A stretch of 64,000 nucleotides of DNA from a virus, in the IMG/VR virus record IMGVR_UViG_3300032288_004964, positions 186,001-250,000 of that record; one strand, written 5' to 3'. Shown one piece after another: positions 1 to 8,553 of the stretch. How positions within the stretch are numbered: position 1 is the first letter of the stretch; every line of letters starts with the position of its first letter. The position numbers and the translations under genes are program-made. The notes beneath the pieces are model-generated. The model saw only the letters and a list, made by a program, of their open reading frames with translations, did no database searches and was not told where the DNA came from.

Positions 1-1
1 T

Positions 2-2290
2 AATAATGATAACTTTGATTCTATTACTGGTAAAACAATAGATTTGACAGTAACTCCTGAATTACTTACTTGTAATGGTGGTACTCCAGATGTTGATATA
101 CAATATCTACAATCTAATAACACAGTAACTATTCATATACCAACTTCAATTACTTCATTTACTCCAACATCAGCTACTTTCTCAGGTACAACTGTTAGTG
201 TTGTGGGTAAAGGATTCTACGCCATTGATTCAGTAAAAATAGGTGGAGTTGAAGTTGCGACTTATTCACTTGATAGTTTTACTAATTTAAGTTTAGTTAC
301 AGGTACTGTTTCAGATGGTTCTGTTTCAATTACTGGTACTTATGGTTCAGCTTCCAAATCTGGATTTGAATGGGATGCTACCGTTAAGTTTAGTTATATT
401 GCCACTCCTTTAAATGTTTTACCAAATACTTGGACTGATTTATCGTCTTACTATAAAGATTTAGAAATTAAATCAGGCGTATCACTTGATACACTATATT
501 CAGTTTTATTTGATGGTAGTAATTCAGGATATGGAACTTCAAGTCAAATGACTGTAAAATACACAAATGGATTTACAATAGAAACTTGGGTTAATTTCTC
601 ATCATTAACATCTGCTAATTATATAATGCAGTTTGTTGATCAAGATTATACAAATACTAATCCAGATTTAACTCTACTTACTATTGATAATGATTTAAGA
701 ATTCAATCAAGTAATTCTGTTAGTTTTTCTACTAATATAACTGCTAATAAATTCATCAAGGCTGTTGTTACATATGATTCATCAAATGGTGAAACTAAAA
801 CATATATAAATGGTCAATTAACAAATACTAGTACACTTAATTTATCCACAAGCTATAAGAAAACAATTGGTAAACTTTTTGTTGGTAATATAGGATCTAA
901 TCAACCTATGAGAATAGGCATGTTAAACTTTGTAAATTATATACAAGATTCAACAACTATTCTTAATAATTATAACAATGAAAGAAACACTTATGATGAA
1001 GCTAAAGGAAGTTTCTTATTTAATTCATCAAGTAGTCAATACTTATCATCTAGCTCACCTGATTATGTAATTGGTACAAATAGCTTTACTTTAGAAGCAT
1101 TTGTTAAAACAACATCTCAAAGCGGTTATGATGGTGTGATTTCAATGTTAGATAACAATGCTCCATTTAATGGTGTTTCTATTAATATTTTTGATGGTAA
1201 TTTTGACTTCTATTCTAAAGGTGGTCAATATACTTCATATACTGCTTCTAATGATACATGGTACCATGTTGCTATAGCAAGAGATAATGGAACTATAAGT
1301 TATTTTGCTAATGGTAGATTGGTAGCTCAATACTCTGATTCTTATAATTATACTCTTCAAGATTTAGTTATAGGTAGATATTATACAGATCTTAATGACC
1401 ACTATATAGATGGTGTTATTGCACAACCTAGATTAACAATAGGCACTGCATTATATAATGGTACATTTAGTGTAACTCCTCCATTAACAAGCGGTTCTAA
1501 TACTAAATTATTATTATTAGATGCTTATAATAACCAATTATTAGATTCTTCTGGACTTACACACTCTGTTATCTCTAATAATAATGTTGGTTGGACAAGT
1601 AGTTTACCTTCAACTATAGGAAGTACTTATGTACAAGATGCTCTTCAGTTTTATGTAGATGCTTCATTAAATACATCTTATCCTGGTTCAGGTACAATTT
1701 GGTATGATATATCAGGAAACTCAAGAGATCTTTCTTGGGGTTATGGATTAACTTATGATTCTGCAAATGGTGGTAATATTCATTTTGATGGTACTAATAG
1801 AGCACTAAGTGGTTCTAACTATACAATTAACTTCTCTAATGGAATTACGGTTGAGGCGGTTGCTAAATATCATTCAGGTTTTTATGGTGGTGTATTTGCA
1901 TTCAATGGTGGTGGTGACTATATTAATGTTCAATTTATGTCTTCTGGTACACAACTTAGATTTGAGCTTGATGCGGGTCAATCCTTATACACAACTGGAG
2001 TCTCTCCTGATAATTGGTACCATATAATGTGTGTTTATGAAGGCGCTTCCAATGGTGGTAGTGCTACTGCTAGAATTTACATAAATGGAGTTCAAACTAC
2101 TTATACTACCTTATCTGCTAGTAGAAGTTATGGTAGTGTAAGTGGTGATCAAAATTCTCCTATCTATTTAGGTCTTCACGATGGTTATTTAAATGGTAAT
2201 ATTGGACTTTCAAGATTCTATAATAGAGCATTAAATTCTTCAGAAGTTCTACAAAACTTTAACTCATCAAAAGATAGATTTGGTTTATAA
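2..2290 (+). CDS. Tail or fibre protein with TIG-like and LamG/lectin-like domains (5' end off window)
   Basis: The reading frame is open to the left edge (codons from base 2 with no stop and no convincing start), so this is the C-terminal part of a longer gene. Using residue numbers from the TTG at position 44, a TIG/IPT-like beta domain (about 40-115) is followed by three concanavalin-A/LamG-like jelly rolls (about 150-310, 320-500, 530-745). Each has the family pattern of a 'FDG' strand, 'FT(I/L)E' and 'WYH' motifs. The last ends with the 'R-F-Y-N-R-A-L-x-S-x-E' segment common in phage and bacterial lectin-like domains. The likely role is glycan or receptor binding at the tail tip. Ser, Thr, Asn and Gly dominate, as in the other fibre proteins here. 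Exact virion position is unknown. Confidence 0.8.
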   Translation, partial: NNDNFDSITGKTIDLTVTPELLTCNGGTPDVDIQYLQSNNTVTIHIPTSITSFTPTSATFSGTTVSVVGKGFYAIDSVKIGGVEVATYSLDSFTNLSLVTGTVSDGSVSITGTYGSASKSGFEWDATVKFSYIATPLNVLPNTWTDLSSYYKDLEIKSGVSLDTLYSVLFDGSNSGYGTSSQMTVKYTNGFTIETWVNFSSLTSANYIMQFVDQDYTNTNPDLTLLTIDNDLRIQSSNSVSFSTNITANKFIKAVVTYDSSNGETKTYINGQLTNTSTLNLSTSYKKTIGKLFVGNIGSNQPMRIGMLNFVNYIQDSTTILNNYNNERNTYDEAKGSFLFNSSSSQYLSSSSPDYVIGTNSFTLEAFVKTTSQSGYDGVISMLDNNAPFNGVSINIFDGNFDFYSKGGQYTSYTASNDTWYHVAIARDNGTISYFANGRLVAQYSDSYNYTLQDLVIGRYYTDLNDHYIDGVIAQPRLTIGTALYNGTFSVTPPLTSGSNTKLLLLDAYNNQLLDSSGLTHSVISNNNVGWTSSLPSTIGSTYVQDALQFYVDASLNTSYPGSGTIWYDISGNSRDLSWGYGLTYDSANGGNIHFDGTNRALSGSNYTINFSNGITVEAVAKYHSGFYGGVFAFNGGGDYINVQFMSSGTQLRFELDAGQSLYTTGVSPDNWYHIMCVYEGASNGGSATARIYINGVQTTYTTLSASRSYGSVSGDQNSPIYLGLHDGYLNGNIGLSRFYNRALNSSEVLQNFNSSKDRFGL

Positions 2291-2292
2291 TT

Positions 2293-2304
2293 TTTAATAT
2301 ATAA
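2293..2304 (+). promoter_or_regulatory. Phage promoter-like element TTTAATATATAA
   Basis: Exact copy of the recurrent intergenic 12-mer. The TATATA core ends 4 nt before the ATG at 2308, implying an almost leaderless transcript. Confidence 0.55.
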
Positions 2305-2307
2305 ACT

Positions 2308-3252
2308 ATGATTAAAAGATACTTTGAGTTTATAAAAGAAGATTTTAGTGGTTTTAATTCACTTGGTGAATGGGTTGAGTCTCTTATAGAAGATCAATAT
2401 GTTAAAAATATAATTAACCGTTATACACAAGATATTGATCCAGAGATTGAATTATCTAATGCTATTAACATTTTAGACAAAAGAATTCAAAATGAAATCA
2501 AAACTCAAATTGAAAACTATTTACAAAATGGTATTGATGAAAAAGAACCTGAAGTTTTAGCTTCTACTGATTTAGATATACTAACTGAATCTGCTGGTAA
2601 AGGTATATTTACTTCTTTTCTAAAAGCATTAACTGCTTTAGGTCAAAAAGAAACAAATCCTAATTGGGAAAAATGTCCTGATAACTTCTTATTATTTTAT
2701 TATTATCCTAATTTAGATGCTACTATTGTTAAACAAATATTCACAAGATTTAAATCACTTTCAATGTATTTAGATACTATTGACTATGGTAAAAATGAAG
2801 TTAATTTATACTTTGGATTAAAGTCAGATGGTGTATTTGAATATGGTATAGGTTATGATAACTTAACACCAATAGGTCAATTTAAAATAAATCAATCTAT
2901 TATTAAATGGATGTTAAGTTTAGAATCTAAATCAGCTCACTCATTAAAGAAAGAGTTAGTTAATTTGACTTTGGTTGATATTTTAACTTTAAGTAAAATT
3001 AAATCTGATATGAAAGAGTTTAATCCGGGATATCATGAAAAGAAAGGTCAAGTAATTATTAAAGATAGAATAATATCTTTTGCTTGGTATGGTGTTGGTA
3101 AATGGGATAATGGTAAGTTAGATGAAGGTGAGTTAATGAATATTAAAAACAATTTTACAAACTTTGTTTTAAGTAAGAAATGGGGAGAGAAAATATTAAT
3201 TTCTATAAAACCATCAAGCTTTTGGCTTAATATACACATCAAATTAAAGTAA
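2308..3252 (+). CDS. Hypothetical protein with capsid-targeting-like N-terminus
   Basis: A 314-residue protein of unknown function. It begins MIKRYFEFIKEDF, which fits the window-wide pattern of a basic/aromatic start, F/Y-x-x-F and then an acidic 'x-E' site. This resembles the capsid-targeting sequence of T4 internal head proteins. The body is mixed alpha/beta with no recognisable catalytic motif. The start is chosen because the TATATA promoter core lies 4 nt upstream of this ATG. It is followed 1 nt later by a second gene with the same kind of N-terminus. Packaging into the head is an inference from the N-terminus only. Confidence 0.75.
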   Translation: MIKRYFEFIKEDFSGFNSLGEWVESLIEDQYVKNIINRYTQDIDPEIELSNAINILDKRIQNEIKTQIENYLQNGIDEKEPEVLASTDLDILTESAGKGIFTSFLKALTALGQKETNPNWEKCPDNFLLFYYYPNLDATIVKQIFTRFKSLSMYLDTIDYGKNEVNLYFGLKSDGVFEYGIGYDNLTPIGQFKINQSIIKWMLSLESKSAHSLKKELVNLTLVDILTLSKIKSDMKEFNPGYHEKKGQVIIKDRIISFAWYGVGKWDNGKLDEGELMNIKNNFTNFVLSKKWGEKILISIKPSSFWLNIHIKLK

Positions 3253-3253
3253 T

Positions 3254-3997
3254 ATGAAAATTAAAAACTATAAACTATTCTTAGAATCAAATGAATTTGA
3301 TTTTGAATTTTTAGCAAATATTGGTAAAATGAAAGAAGCTATTCTTAAAATAGTCCAACTTCACGAACAAAAATGTTATGGTGATAATAAACTATCATCT
3401 TACGAAAGATTCAAAATTTCATTAAATGATCTAATAGATAGCGCTGTTAAAGGTGAATTTACAATTACTGAAGATTACTTATCTGTAATTAATTTATTCG
3501 AAAAAGAAGTTTATGGTAGGAGTTTACTAAATTCTTATGAGGAATCTATGTTTAGTCATATAGATGACTTAATATCTTGTTTTAATAGCTTATTAGATAA
3601 CAAGGAAAGAGATGAAGAAGATATTATGAGATTAGGTAAAGAAGCTGATCATTATTTAAATAAAATGGATGATACTTGGATTTATAGTTCAGAAGAATCT
3701 GATGATAGTGGTTCTGAAATTAATACTGATGGTATTGATGATGTTATTACCGGTTTGGAAGATAGATTATCTGAAGATGTTGATGATATGTGGACTTCTG
3801 AAGAAGATTTTGAAAAAGATATCGAAGGATATATTGGTAAAAAGATGGAAGATTTTGACTATTCTGAAAAACTTCAAGCTTATAAATATATTGAGAACAA
3901 ACAATGGGTAAAAAATATACTTGAAGGTGGTTCTCAAAAAGATAAAGATTTTGTTAATAATTTTCTTTCAGAAATGAAAGATTTATTTGAGCTATAA
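3254..3997 (+). CDS. Hypothetical acidic protein with capsid-targeting-like N-terminus
   Basis: A 247-residue protein starting MKIKNYKLFLESNEF, similar in pattern to the neighbouring gene (K-rich start, F-L-E site). The middle (about 125-185) is strongly acidic, rich in Asp, Glu and Ser, with the look of a charged linker. No enzyme family is recognisable. It starts one base after the previous stop codon, so the two are co-transcribed and probably coupled. Function unknown; an internal head protein is an inference. Confidence 0.72.
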   Translation: MKIKNYKLFLESNEFDFEFLANIGKMKEAILKIVQLHEQKCYGDNKLSSYERFKISLNDLIDSAVKGEFTITEDYLSVINLFEKEVYGRSLLNSYEESMFSHIDDLISCFNSLLDNKERDEEDIMRLGKEADHYLNKMDDTWIYSSEESDDSGSEINTDGIDDVITGLEDRLSEDVDDMWTSEEDFEKDIEGYIGKKMEDFDYSEKLQAYKYIENKQWVKNILEGGSQKDKDFVNNFLSEMKDLFEL

Positions 3998-4008
3998 TTT
4001 AATATATA
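3998..4008 (+). promoter_or_regulatory. Phage promoter-like element TTTAATATATA
   Basis: Copy of the recurrent element. TATATA ends exactly 4 nt (CATT) before the ATG at 4013. Confidence 0.55.
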
Positions 4009-4012
4009 CATT

Positions 4013-4237
4013 ATGAAATACTTAAAGAAATACAATGAATCTAATAGTTCAAAAATTGAAGAAATTGAATTAAAAATTCAAGACGCTGCTTATAGTTTGA
4101 AAACATTTGGAACTATGACTAAACAAGCATCATTTATAAACGGTGCTAAATGGGCTATTCACAATCTAACAGATGAAGAAATAAAACATTTAAGAGAAAA
4201 CTCGGATCCTGATGATCATAGTTTCTTTGGACTATAA
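4013..4237 (+). CDS. Small protein with capsid-targeting-like N-terminus (paralogous start to next gene)
   Basis: A 74-residue protein beginning MKYLKKYNES. The first eight residues are identical to those of the next gene (4252), and the upstream 'TAATATATACATT' block is nearly identical too. The leader and N-terminus have therefore been duplicated while the bodies differ. The remainder is mostly helical and charged ('SFINGAKWAIHNLTDEE') with no known domain. It has its own promoter-like element. Function unknown; it may be a small packaged head protein. Confidence 0.68.
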   Translation: MKYLKKYNESNSSKIEEIELKIQDAAYSLKTFGTMTKQASFINGAKWAIHNLTDEEIKHLRENSDPDDHSFFGL

Positions 4238-4247
4238 TTAATATATA
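4238..4247 (+). promoter_or_regulatory. Phage promoter-like element TTAATATATA
   Basis: Slightly shortened copy of the recurrent element, with TATATA ending 4 nt (CATT) before the ATG at 4252. It duplicates the arrangement upstream of 4013. Confidence 0.5.
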
Positions 4248-4251
4248 CATT

Positions 4252-4563
4252 ATGAAATACTTAAAGAAATATAATGAGAATCAAGAACAACAAGATCCTA
4301 CCTTTGCTATTGCTAAAATTAAAGAAGAATATCCTGTTGCTAATGTAAAGGATATGTTAGAAAAAGAAATTAAAATGTGGGAACCTGAAGAATCGGATCC
4401 TGACTTTTATTCTACTTCAGGAAATGGTGAAGCAGAAGATGTTATTATCAATCAAATGATAGGTTGGTTTGAGAAAAAGTATTATTCTTTATCTGATGAA
4501 AACTTTGAAAGTGTAAAGGAACTGATTCTAAAAGAGTATGAATTCTTAAACTTTAACTACTAA
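4252..4563 (+). CDS. Small acidic protein with capsid-targeting-like N-terminus
   Basis: A 103-residue protein starting MKYLKKYNEN, sharing promoter, leader and N-terminal octapeptide with the gene at 4013. After the shared start it is acidic and unrelated to its neighbour, apart from a similar 'SDPD' segment. It ends 10 nt before a factor-independent terminator, which closes this set of four prohead-targeted-type genes. No recognised domain. Confidence 0.68.
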   Translation: MKYLKKYNENQEQQDPTFAIAKIKEEYPVANVKDMLEKEIKMWEPEESDPDFYSTSGNGEAEDVIINQMIGWFEKKYYSLSDENFESVKELILKEYEFLNFNY

Positions 4564-4573
4564 ACTAAAAACT

Positions 4574-4604
4574 AAAACTTTTCTATAATAAGAAAAGTTT
4601 TTTT
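4574..4604 (+). terminator. Factor-independent terminator
   Basis: An 11-bp perfect stem (AAAACTTTTCT / AGAAAAGTTTT) with loop ATAATA, followed by a T run. It lies between the gene ending at 4563 and the ATG at 4610. Confidence 0.8.
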
Positions 4605-4609
4605 GTTTT

Positions 4610-5029
4610 ATGAATAAACCAAATAAAGAAGAAATAATGAAAAAATGGGCCAAGGCTTTAGGGTCTATTGAAGAAACTAAATCAGAAGAGTTTCCAAGTT
4701 TACTACCAATAGCTATGAAAGTATCCTCTAAACTAATATCAAATGATTTAATATTTGCTTCAAAAGAAGAAATTGATGCTGTAAAAAGTAGAGTACAATC
4801 TGATAACCGTGATGGTAAAATTGAAGCTATTATAGAAGATAAAGAATTTACGGAAAAGAAGTTAGAAGATGATGAAGAATATAAAGAGTTGATGAAAAAA
4901 GGAGTTACTCCAATGTCTGCCCCATCAGGTACTTTATTCTATTTAGATTATAAATATGGTGATGATTTACCTAAACCACACAAGAAAACAAGAAGAAGTA
5001 AAAAGAAGAAATCAAATGGGAGTATTTAA
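4610..5029 (+). CDS. Hypothetical protein with lysine-rich C-terminus
   Basis: A 139-residue protein, largely charged and helical, with an acidic middle and a very basic tail (KKTRRSKKKK) that could bind nucleic acid. It follows directly after the terminator at 4574-4604. Its 3' end overlaps the start of the small reading frame at 5016. No family recognised. Confidence 0.65.
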   Translation: MNKPNKEEIMKKWAKALGSIEETKSEEFPSLLPIAMKVSSKLISNDLIFASKEEIDAVKSRVQSDNRDGKIEAIIEDKEFTEKKLEDDEEYKELMKKGVTPMSAPSGTLFYLDYKYGDDLPKPHKKTRRSKKKKSNGSI

Positions 5030-5198
5030 GAGTCCTGGTGTTTTTGTTAAAGAGGTAGATATATCTATTGTTAGACCTAATTTTTCTAAAAGATATTCAA
5101 GAAAAATAAAAATAGGTAAAATATTTGGAATAGATGTTCCTAATGTTATTATAACCTCTACACCAAAAGGACCAAACAACTTTCCACAAATCTGGTAG
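5016..5198 (+). CDS. 60-aa frame mixing a tail-sheath-like start and a terminase-like motif (probable gene fragment)
   Basis: The ATG lies inside the end of the preceding gene (14-nt overlap). The first residues, MGVFKSPGVFVKEVD, look like the N-terminus of contractile tail sheath proteins ('SPGV-x-V-x-E-x-D'). The last part, NVIITSTPKGPNNFPQIW, looks like the 'I-I-S-T-P-N-G-x-N-H-F-x-x-x-W' segment of T4-type large terminase ATPases. Sixty residues is far too short for either protein, and it ends at a TAG. It could be a decayed chimeric remnant left by recombination next to the GIY-YIG nuclease, or a genuine small protein. Both similarities are by eye. Confidence 0.45.
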   Translation: MGVFKSPGVFVKEVDISIVRPNFSKRYSRKIKIGKIFGIDVPNVIITSTPKGPNNFPQIW

Positions 5199-5226
5199 GG
5201 AATCATGATGACAGAATATATACTCC

Positions 5227-5559
5227 ATGTATTTTGTCTATTTAATATGTGCTGAAATTGGAGGTGAAAGAGTTCATAAGATTGGTTATACCAGGAGAAC
5301 ACCAGAACAAAGAATTAAAGAGTTTAAGACTGGTAACGCATCTGATTTTTTTATTGTAGATTCATTTAAGTCTAAATGGGGTACTAAAATAGAAGCTAGT
5401 TTACACCGTTTATATAGAACAAAAAAGATAAATGGTGAGTGGTTTCTTTTAAATGAAGAAGAAATCAAGGATTTCAAACCACAATGTGAATTGTTACATA
5501 GAAATTTTGAAGCAATATCAACTCTGAATACCTACTACATAGATAGAGGTCACTTCTAA
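5227..5559 (+). CDS. GIY-YIG nuclease-like protein (T5orf172/MUG113 type)
   Basis: A 110-residue protein. It opens with MYFVYLICAE, then 'HKIGYTRRTPEQRIKEF', and ends with 'EASLHRLY-x-x-K-x-x-GEWF-x-L'. This order (Y-x-Y/V strand, K-I-G-x-T/S-x-x-P-x-x-R, E-x-x-L-H, E-W-F) is typical of the T5orf172 branch of the GIY-YIG endonuclease superfamily. Conserved Tyr, Arg and Glu are present. It is stand-alone, with no DNA-binding extension, and lies right behind the fragment at 5016, the pattern expected for a mobile or homing-type nuclease gene. Homing activity is inferred, not seen. Confidence 0.7.
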   Translation: MYFVYLICAEIGGERVHKIGYTRRTPEQRIKEFKTGNASDFFIVDSFKSKWGTKIEASLHRLYRTKKINGEWFLLNEEEIKDFKPQCELLHRNFEAISTLNTYYIDRGHF

Positions 5560-5571
5560 ACAAATCATATA

Positions 5572-5583
5572 TTTAATATATAA
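5572..5583 (+). promoter_or_regulatory. Phage promoter-like element TTTAATATATAA
   Basis: Exact copy of the recurrent 12-mer, 22 nt before the ATG at 5605. It would drive the 5605-6447 gene set. Confidence 0.5.
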
Positions 5584-5604
5584 ATAAAAAATAAACTTTC
5601 GAAT

Positions 5605-5877
5605 ATGAGCTCAATGAAAGAAATGGCAATCAGAGAATATGTATCTAATATTGATTTTAGCCATGATGATTGGAAACTATCAAAGATAAAAGAAGACATG
5701 AGAAGATTCTTAGGTGAAGAACCAGGAATTGAAGTTGTTTATAAAAAAGATGTAATGTTGAATGAGGTATCAGGAGAAGCAAAGGAATTTGTTGATGTTG
5801 ATAAGATTCAAATTATATTCACTGATACAGATGATAAATTCAAGAAATTAGAATTTATTGTTGGTCAAAAACTTTAA
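5605..5877 (+). CDS. Hypothetical protein
   Basis: A 90-residue acidic protein with helix-rich N-terminal half and a beta-rich end ('VDVDKIQIIFTDTDDKFKKLEFIV'). No known motif. It is the first gene of a tight three-gene set (the next starts 1 nt after its stop), preceded by the promoter-like element at 5572. Confidence 0.65.
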   Translation: MSSMKEMAIREYVSNIDFSHDDWKLSKIKEDMRRFLGEEPGIEVVYKKDVMLNEVSGEAKEFVDVDKIQIIFTDTDDKFKKLEFIVGQKL

Positions 5878-5878
5878 T

Positions 5879-6091
5879 ATGAAAGTAGATAACTATTACT
5901 TAGATCTTAAAAAAGTATCTGAGATAAAAGACAAACAAGAAAGAGAGCAAATTCACTCTTATTACCGTGATATGTTACATTGTAACTTTGATGGTAGAAC
6001 CGAAATGGCTCAATCTTATATGAACACTCTTTTGAAATCTGGATATTTAGTTGATATAAGAAATGAAAAAATAGACCAAATTCTAAGCTAA
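5879..6091 (+). CDS. Small protein with shared C-terminal RNxKIxQIL motif
   Basis: A 70-residue protein (start at 5879, one nt after the preceding stop). It ends DIRNEKIDQILS, a clear copy of the C-terminal motif found on at least nine otherwise different proteins here. The body is helical and tyrosine-rich, without a known fold. The stop overlaps the next start (TAATG), so translation is coupled. Confidence 0.68.
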   Translation: MKVDNYYLDLKKVSEIKDKQEREQIHSYYRDMLHCNFDGRTEMAQSYMNTLLKSGYLVDIRNEKIDQILS

Positions 6092-6447
6092 TGACTATAC
6101 AAACATCAATATTAGATTACATGGGAAAAATTGAACAAAGTATCTTTGTTTTAGTTTCTTTTGTTTATAATGATAAGTATTATGAAGGTATTTTTGTTTA
6201 TACAAATGAACAAATAATGCTTAATGTTGATGATGAATTAGAAGAAGTCTTAGGATGCACAATCAAGAAGCATAAGGAATATGAGGATATATTAAGATTC
6301 CTAATTAAAAATGTAGTTCCTTGGAGTGAAATGATAAATAGAATAGATGATATTGATTTATCAGTATATGAGCCGGTAACATCAGAAACGGTAGTTTTAG
6401 CTCAAGATATAGATAGTGACCAAATTACCTCAGCCACACAATCATAA
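6091..6447 (+). CDS. Hypothetical protein
   Basis: A 118-residue acidic protein sharing the TAATG stop/start with the previous gene. The N-terminal half is beta-rich (MGKIEQSIFVLVSFVY...YYEGIFVYTN) and the C-terminus is Thr/Ser/Asp-rich and probably flexible. No family recognised. Confidence 0.62.
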   Translation: MTIQTSILDYMGKIEQSIFVLVSFVYNDKYYEGIFVYTNEQIMLNVDDELEEVLGCTIKKHKEYEDILRFLIKNVVPWSEMINRIDDIDLSVYEPVTSETVVLAQDIDSDQITSATQS

Positions 6448-6500
6448 TTACTAAACTTAAACTGGTTATTTCTATATAAAAATAAAAATAATCAATATTA

Positions 6501-8240
6501 ATGTTAATTAATGAACTAGGAATCAGAGGATTCAAAAGTTATGGCAATAACGAACAAATTTTAAAACTAAATACAGAAAGGGGGGAATTAATTCTCCTTG
6601 TTGGTAATAATGGTGCTGGTAAATCATCACTATTAGATTCATTTGATTATACAATTTACGGTAAAGTAAGAGGCCGTAAAAAAAGATGGGCTACACTTTC
6701 TACTCTGCCAAACCGTATAAACGGTGAACTATTAAATCGCATTAAATTTATTTCTAATGGAACTGAAGTTGAAATTAAAAGAGGTATATCTCCTAGTGTA
6801 TTAGAACTTTGGGAAAATGGAATTCTAAATGAAAGAGCCGGTAAATCTAATATAGATGAAAAGATTGAAGGATATGTTGGAATGGATATAGAAACATTCA
6901 AATCCTTTATCTCAATGTCAATAAATGATTTCAAAAATTTTATTTCACTTTCAAATGAAGAAAAACAATTACTACTTGATAAGTTATTTAACTTAGAAGT
7001 AATTAACATTCTTAACAATATCCTAAAAGATATTAACAAGAATAATAAAATCAGAATGGCTTCTCTGGATTCTGAAATCAGAACTTTAGATGATTCTATT
7101 GCTTCTATTAAAAGATCCATAGATAAAGCTATTGAAAGAGAAAAAGAAGAAGCTAGATTAGCAGCAGAAAGAGAAAAAGAAGATATTCAATCTGAAATTG
7201 ATAAGTTAGTTGAGGAAATGAACTCTAAAAAAGATGATTATAAAAGTCTTAAAGATAAGATGGATAAAATCAAAGAAAAAGAGAATGAACTCAATGAAGA
7301 GATTGATAAAGAAAAGAAGCAATATATCAATTGTCAAAATGATATTAAAAATGTTCAAAGAGAATTAGATTTATATGATTCTGGTAAATGTCCTACTTGT
7401 AAAACTGATTTTGATTCAGAACACTTTTCTAATTTAAGAACCGCTTTAGAAGAAAAGAAAAAAGGATTTGAAGATATTAAACTTGAAATTGAAGAGAATA
7501 TTAAAAAAGTTAAAGAAAGACAAGTTAAGTTAAAAACACTTTCTGAAAGCACAACAACTGCTTTTAATGATTTAAGTTATTTATTGAAAAATTACAAATC
7601 AGATATTGATAAGTTAACACAAAAGAAAGCTAATCAATCTGCTCAACCTGTTACAAAATCATCTGTTAATGTTCAAGAGTTTCAAAATACAATTACTGAA
7701 CTTGAAGATAAAAAAACAATTAGCTCAGATAGTGTTACTGTTTGTAAAGAGAAAGAACTTTACTACAAGGAAATGAATAGAATATTTGGTGAAGATGGTG
7801 TTAAAAAATCAATTATTGCTGGTATTATTAAACCAATCAACCACTTTATTTCCGAGAATATTAAGAAGATGGGTCTTAACTTTGAAGTTAAGTTAGATGA
7901 AACATTCACCGCTGAAATTAGACAATTAGGTTCAGTTATTGAACATGATTCTTTATCAACTGGAGAAACTAAAAAGATAAATATTGGCATCTTAATTGCT
8001 TACTTAAAATTAATTAGAACTAAGCGTCATATCAACATACTTTTCTTAGATGAGGTTTTCTCTTCAATTGACATAGAAGGTATAGATTCTATTTTGGCTC
8101 TCTTAAAATCATTTGCAAATGATTATAACATCAATATATTTGTTGTTCATCATGCTATTTTGAATCAAGAAATGTTTGATAGAATTCTGAAAATTAATAA
8201 AGAGGTTTTTTCTTCCATAGAGGAAGTTGTTTATGAATAA
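6501..8240 (+). CDS. Rad50/SbcC-like recombination ATPase (T4 gp46 family)
   Basis: A 579-residue SMC-type ATPase, close in size to T4 gp46. An N-terminal Walker A (GNNGAGKSS, about residue 35) is followed by long coiled coils. These flank a zinc hook, CPTC (about 300), which would join two subunits. The C-terminal lobe carries the ABC signature (LSTGETKK, about 487) and Walker B (NILFLDEV, about 515). By family knowledge it pairs with an Mre11/gp47 nuclease to resect DNA ends for recombination-dependent replication and to help degrade host DNA. No nuclease partner is visible next to it, so gp47 must lie outside the window. The following gene starts inside its last codons. Confidence 0.93.
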   Translation: MLINELGIRGFKSYGNNEQILKLNTERGELILLVGNNGAGKSSLLDSFDYTIYGKVRGRKKRWATLSTLPNRINGELLNRIKFISNGTEVEIKRGISPSVLELWENGILNERAGKSNIDEKIEGYVGMDIETFKSFISMSINDFKNFISLSNEEKQLLLDKLFNLEVINILNNILKDINKNNKIRMASLDSEIRTLDDSIASIKRSIDKAIEREKEEARLAAEREKEDIQSEIDKLVEEMNSKKDDYKSLKDKMDKIKEKENELNEEIDKEKKQYINCQNDIKNVQRELDLYDSGKCPTCKTDFDSEHFSNLRTALEEKKKGFEDIKLEIEENIKKVKERQVKLKTLSESTTTAFNDLSYLLKNYKSDIDKLTQKKANQSAQPVTKSSVNVQEFQNTITELEDKKTISSDSVTVCKEKELYYKEMNRIFGEDGVKKSIIAGIIKPINHFISENIKKMGLNFEVKLDETFTAEIRQLGSVIEHDSLSTGETKKINIGILIAYLKLIRTKRHINILFLDEVFSSIDIEGIDSILALLKSFANDYNINIFVVHHAILNQEMFDRILKINKEVFSSIEEVVYE

Positions 8241-8529
8241 GATAGATGAATTATTAATAGAAATGTTTGAATCTAAAAGATTGAAAAGTGAGGCTATAAG
8301 ATATCAGAAATATGAAGATGCTGCCTCTGCTAGAGATAAAGAAAGACAATTATCAGAACAGTTATATAAACTTATTATAGGAAGAGATGATGTTGGATTT
8401 ATTAAATGGGTTGAATGTGAGAAGGCGGTAGATGATTATTGTAAAGAAAAATATGGATTTTCATATATTGATTCTGATTCATTGGTTCAATTAAAAAGAC
8501 AAATTGCCCTTAAGAATTTAGGTATTTAA
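8233..8529 (+). CDS. Small UVR-motif protein
   Basis: A 98-residue protein whose ATG overlaps the stop of the Rad50-like gene (ATGAATAA). Residues about 18-42 match the UVR motif of UvrB/UvrC and McsA (A-x-x-x-Q-x-Y-E-x-A-A-x-x-R-D-x-x), a helical hairpin used for protein-protein contacts. No nuclease or Zn domain is attached. The coupling suggests a partner of the recombination ATPase. A second UVR-type protein is at 37110. The motif is visible; the role is inferred. Confidence 0.68.
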   Translation: MNKIDELLIEMFESKRLKSEAIRYQKYEDAASARDKERQLSEQLYKLIIGRDDVGFIKWVECEKAVDDYCKEKYGFSYIDSDSLVQLKRQIALKNLGI

Positions 8530-8536
8530 TATATAA
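8525..8536 (+). promoter_or_regulatory. Phage promoter-like element TTTAATATATAA
   Basis: Exact copy of the recurrent 12-mer overlapping the stop of the UVR gene, 17 nt before the ATG of the nuclease at 8554. Confidence 0.5.
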
Positions 8537-8553
8537 ACAAAATTAAATCAAAT

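Noticed and set aside
5016-5230. Reading TAG as an amino acid genome-wide (alternative code 15), suggested by TAGs at 5196, 56417 and 57448
   Set aside because: TAG is a credible normal stop at 28207, 26350 and 26860, where genes end and the next starts at once. Nearly all other genes end in TAA or TGA, and no gene needs many TAGs decoded.
6656-7120. Long antisense frame in the Rad50-like gene
   Set aside because: It lies opposite a strongly supported gene with clear motifs; its sequence is Ser/Leu/Ile-rich, as expected for a complement shadow.
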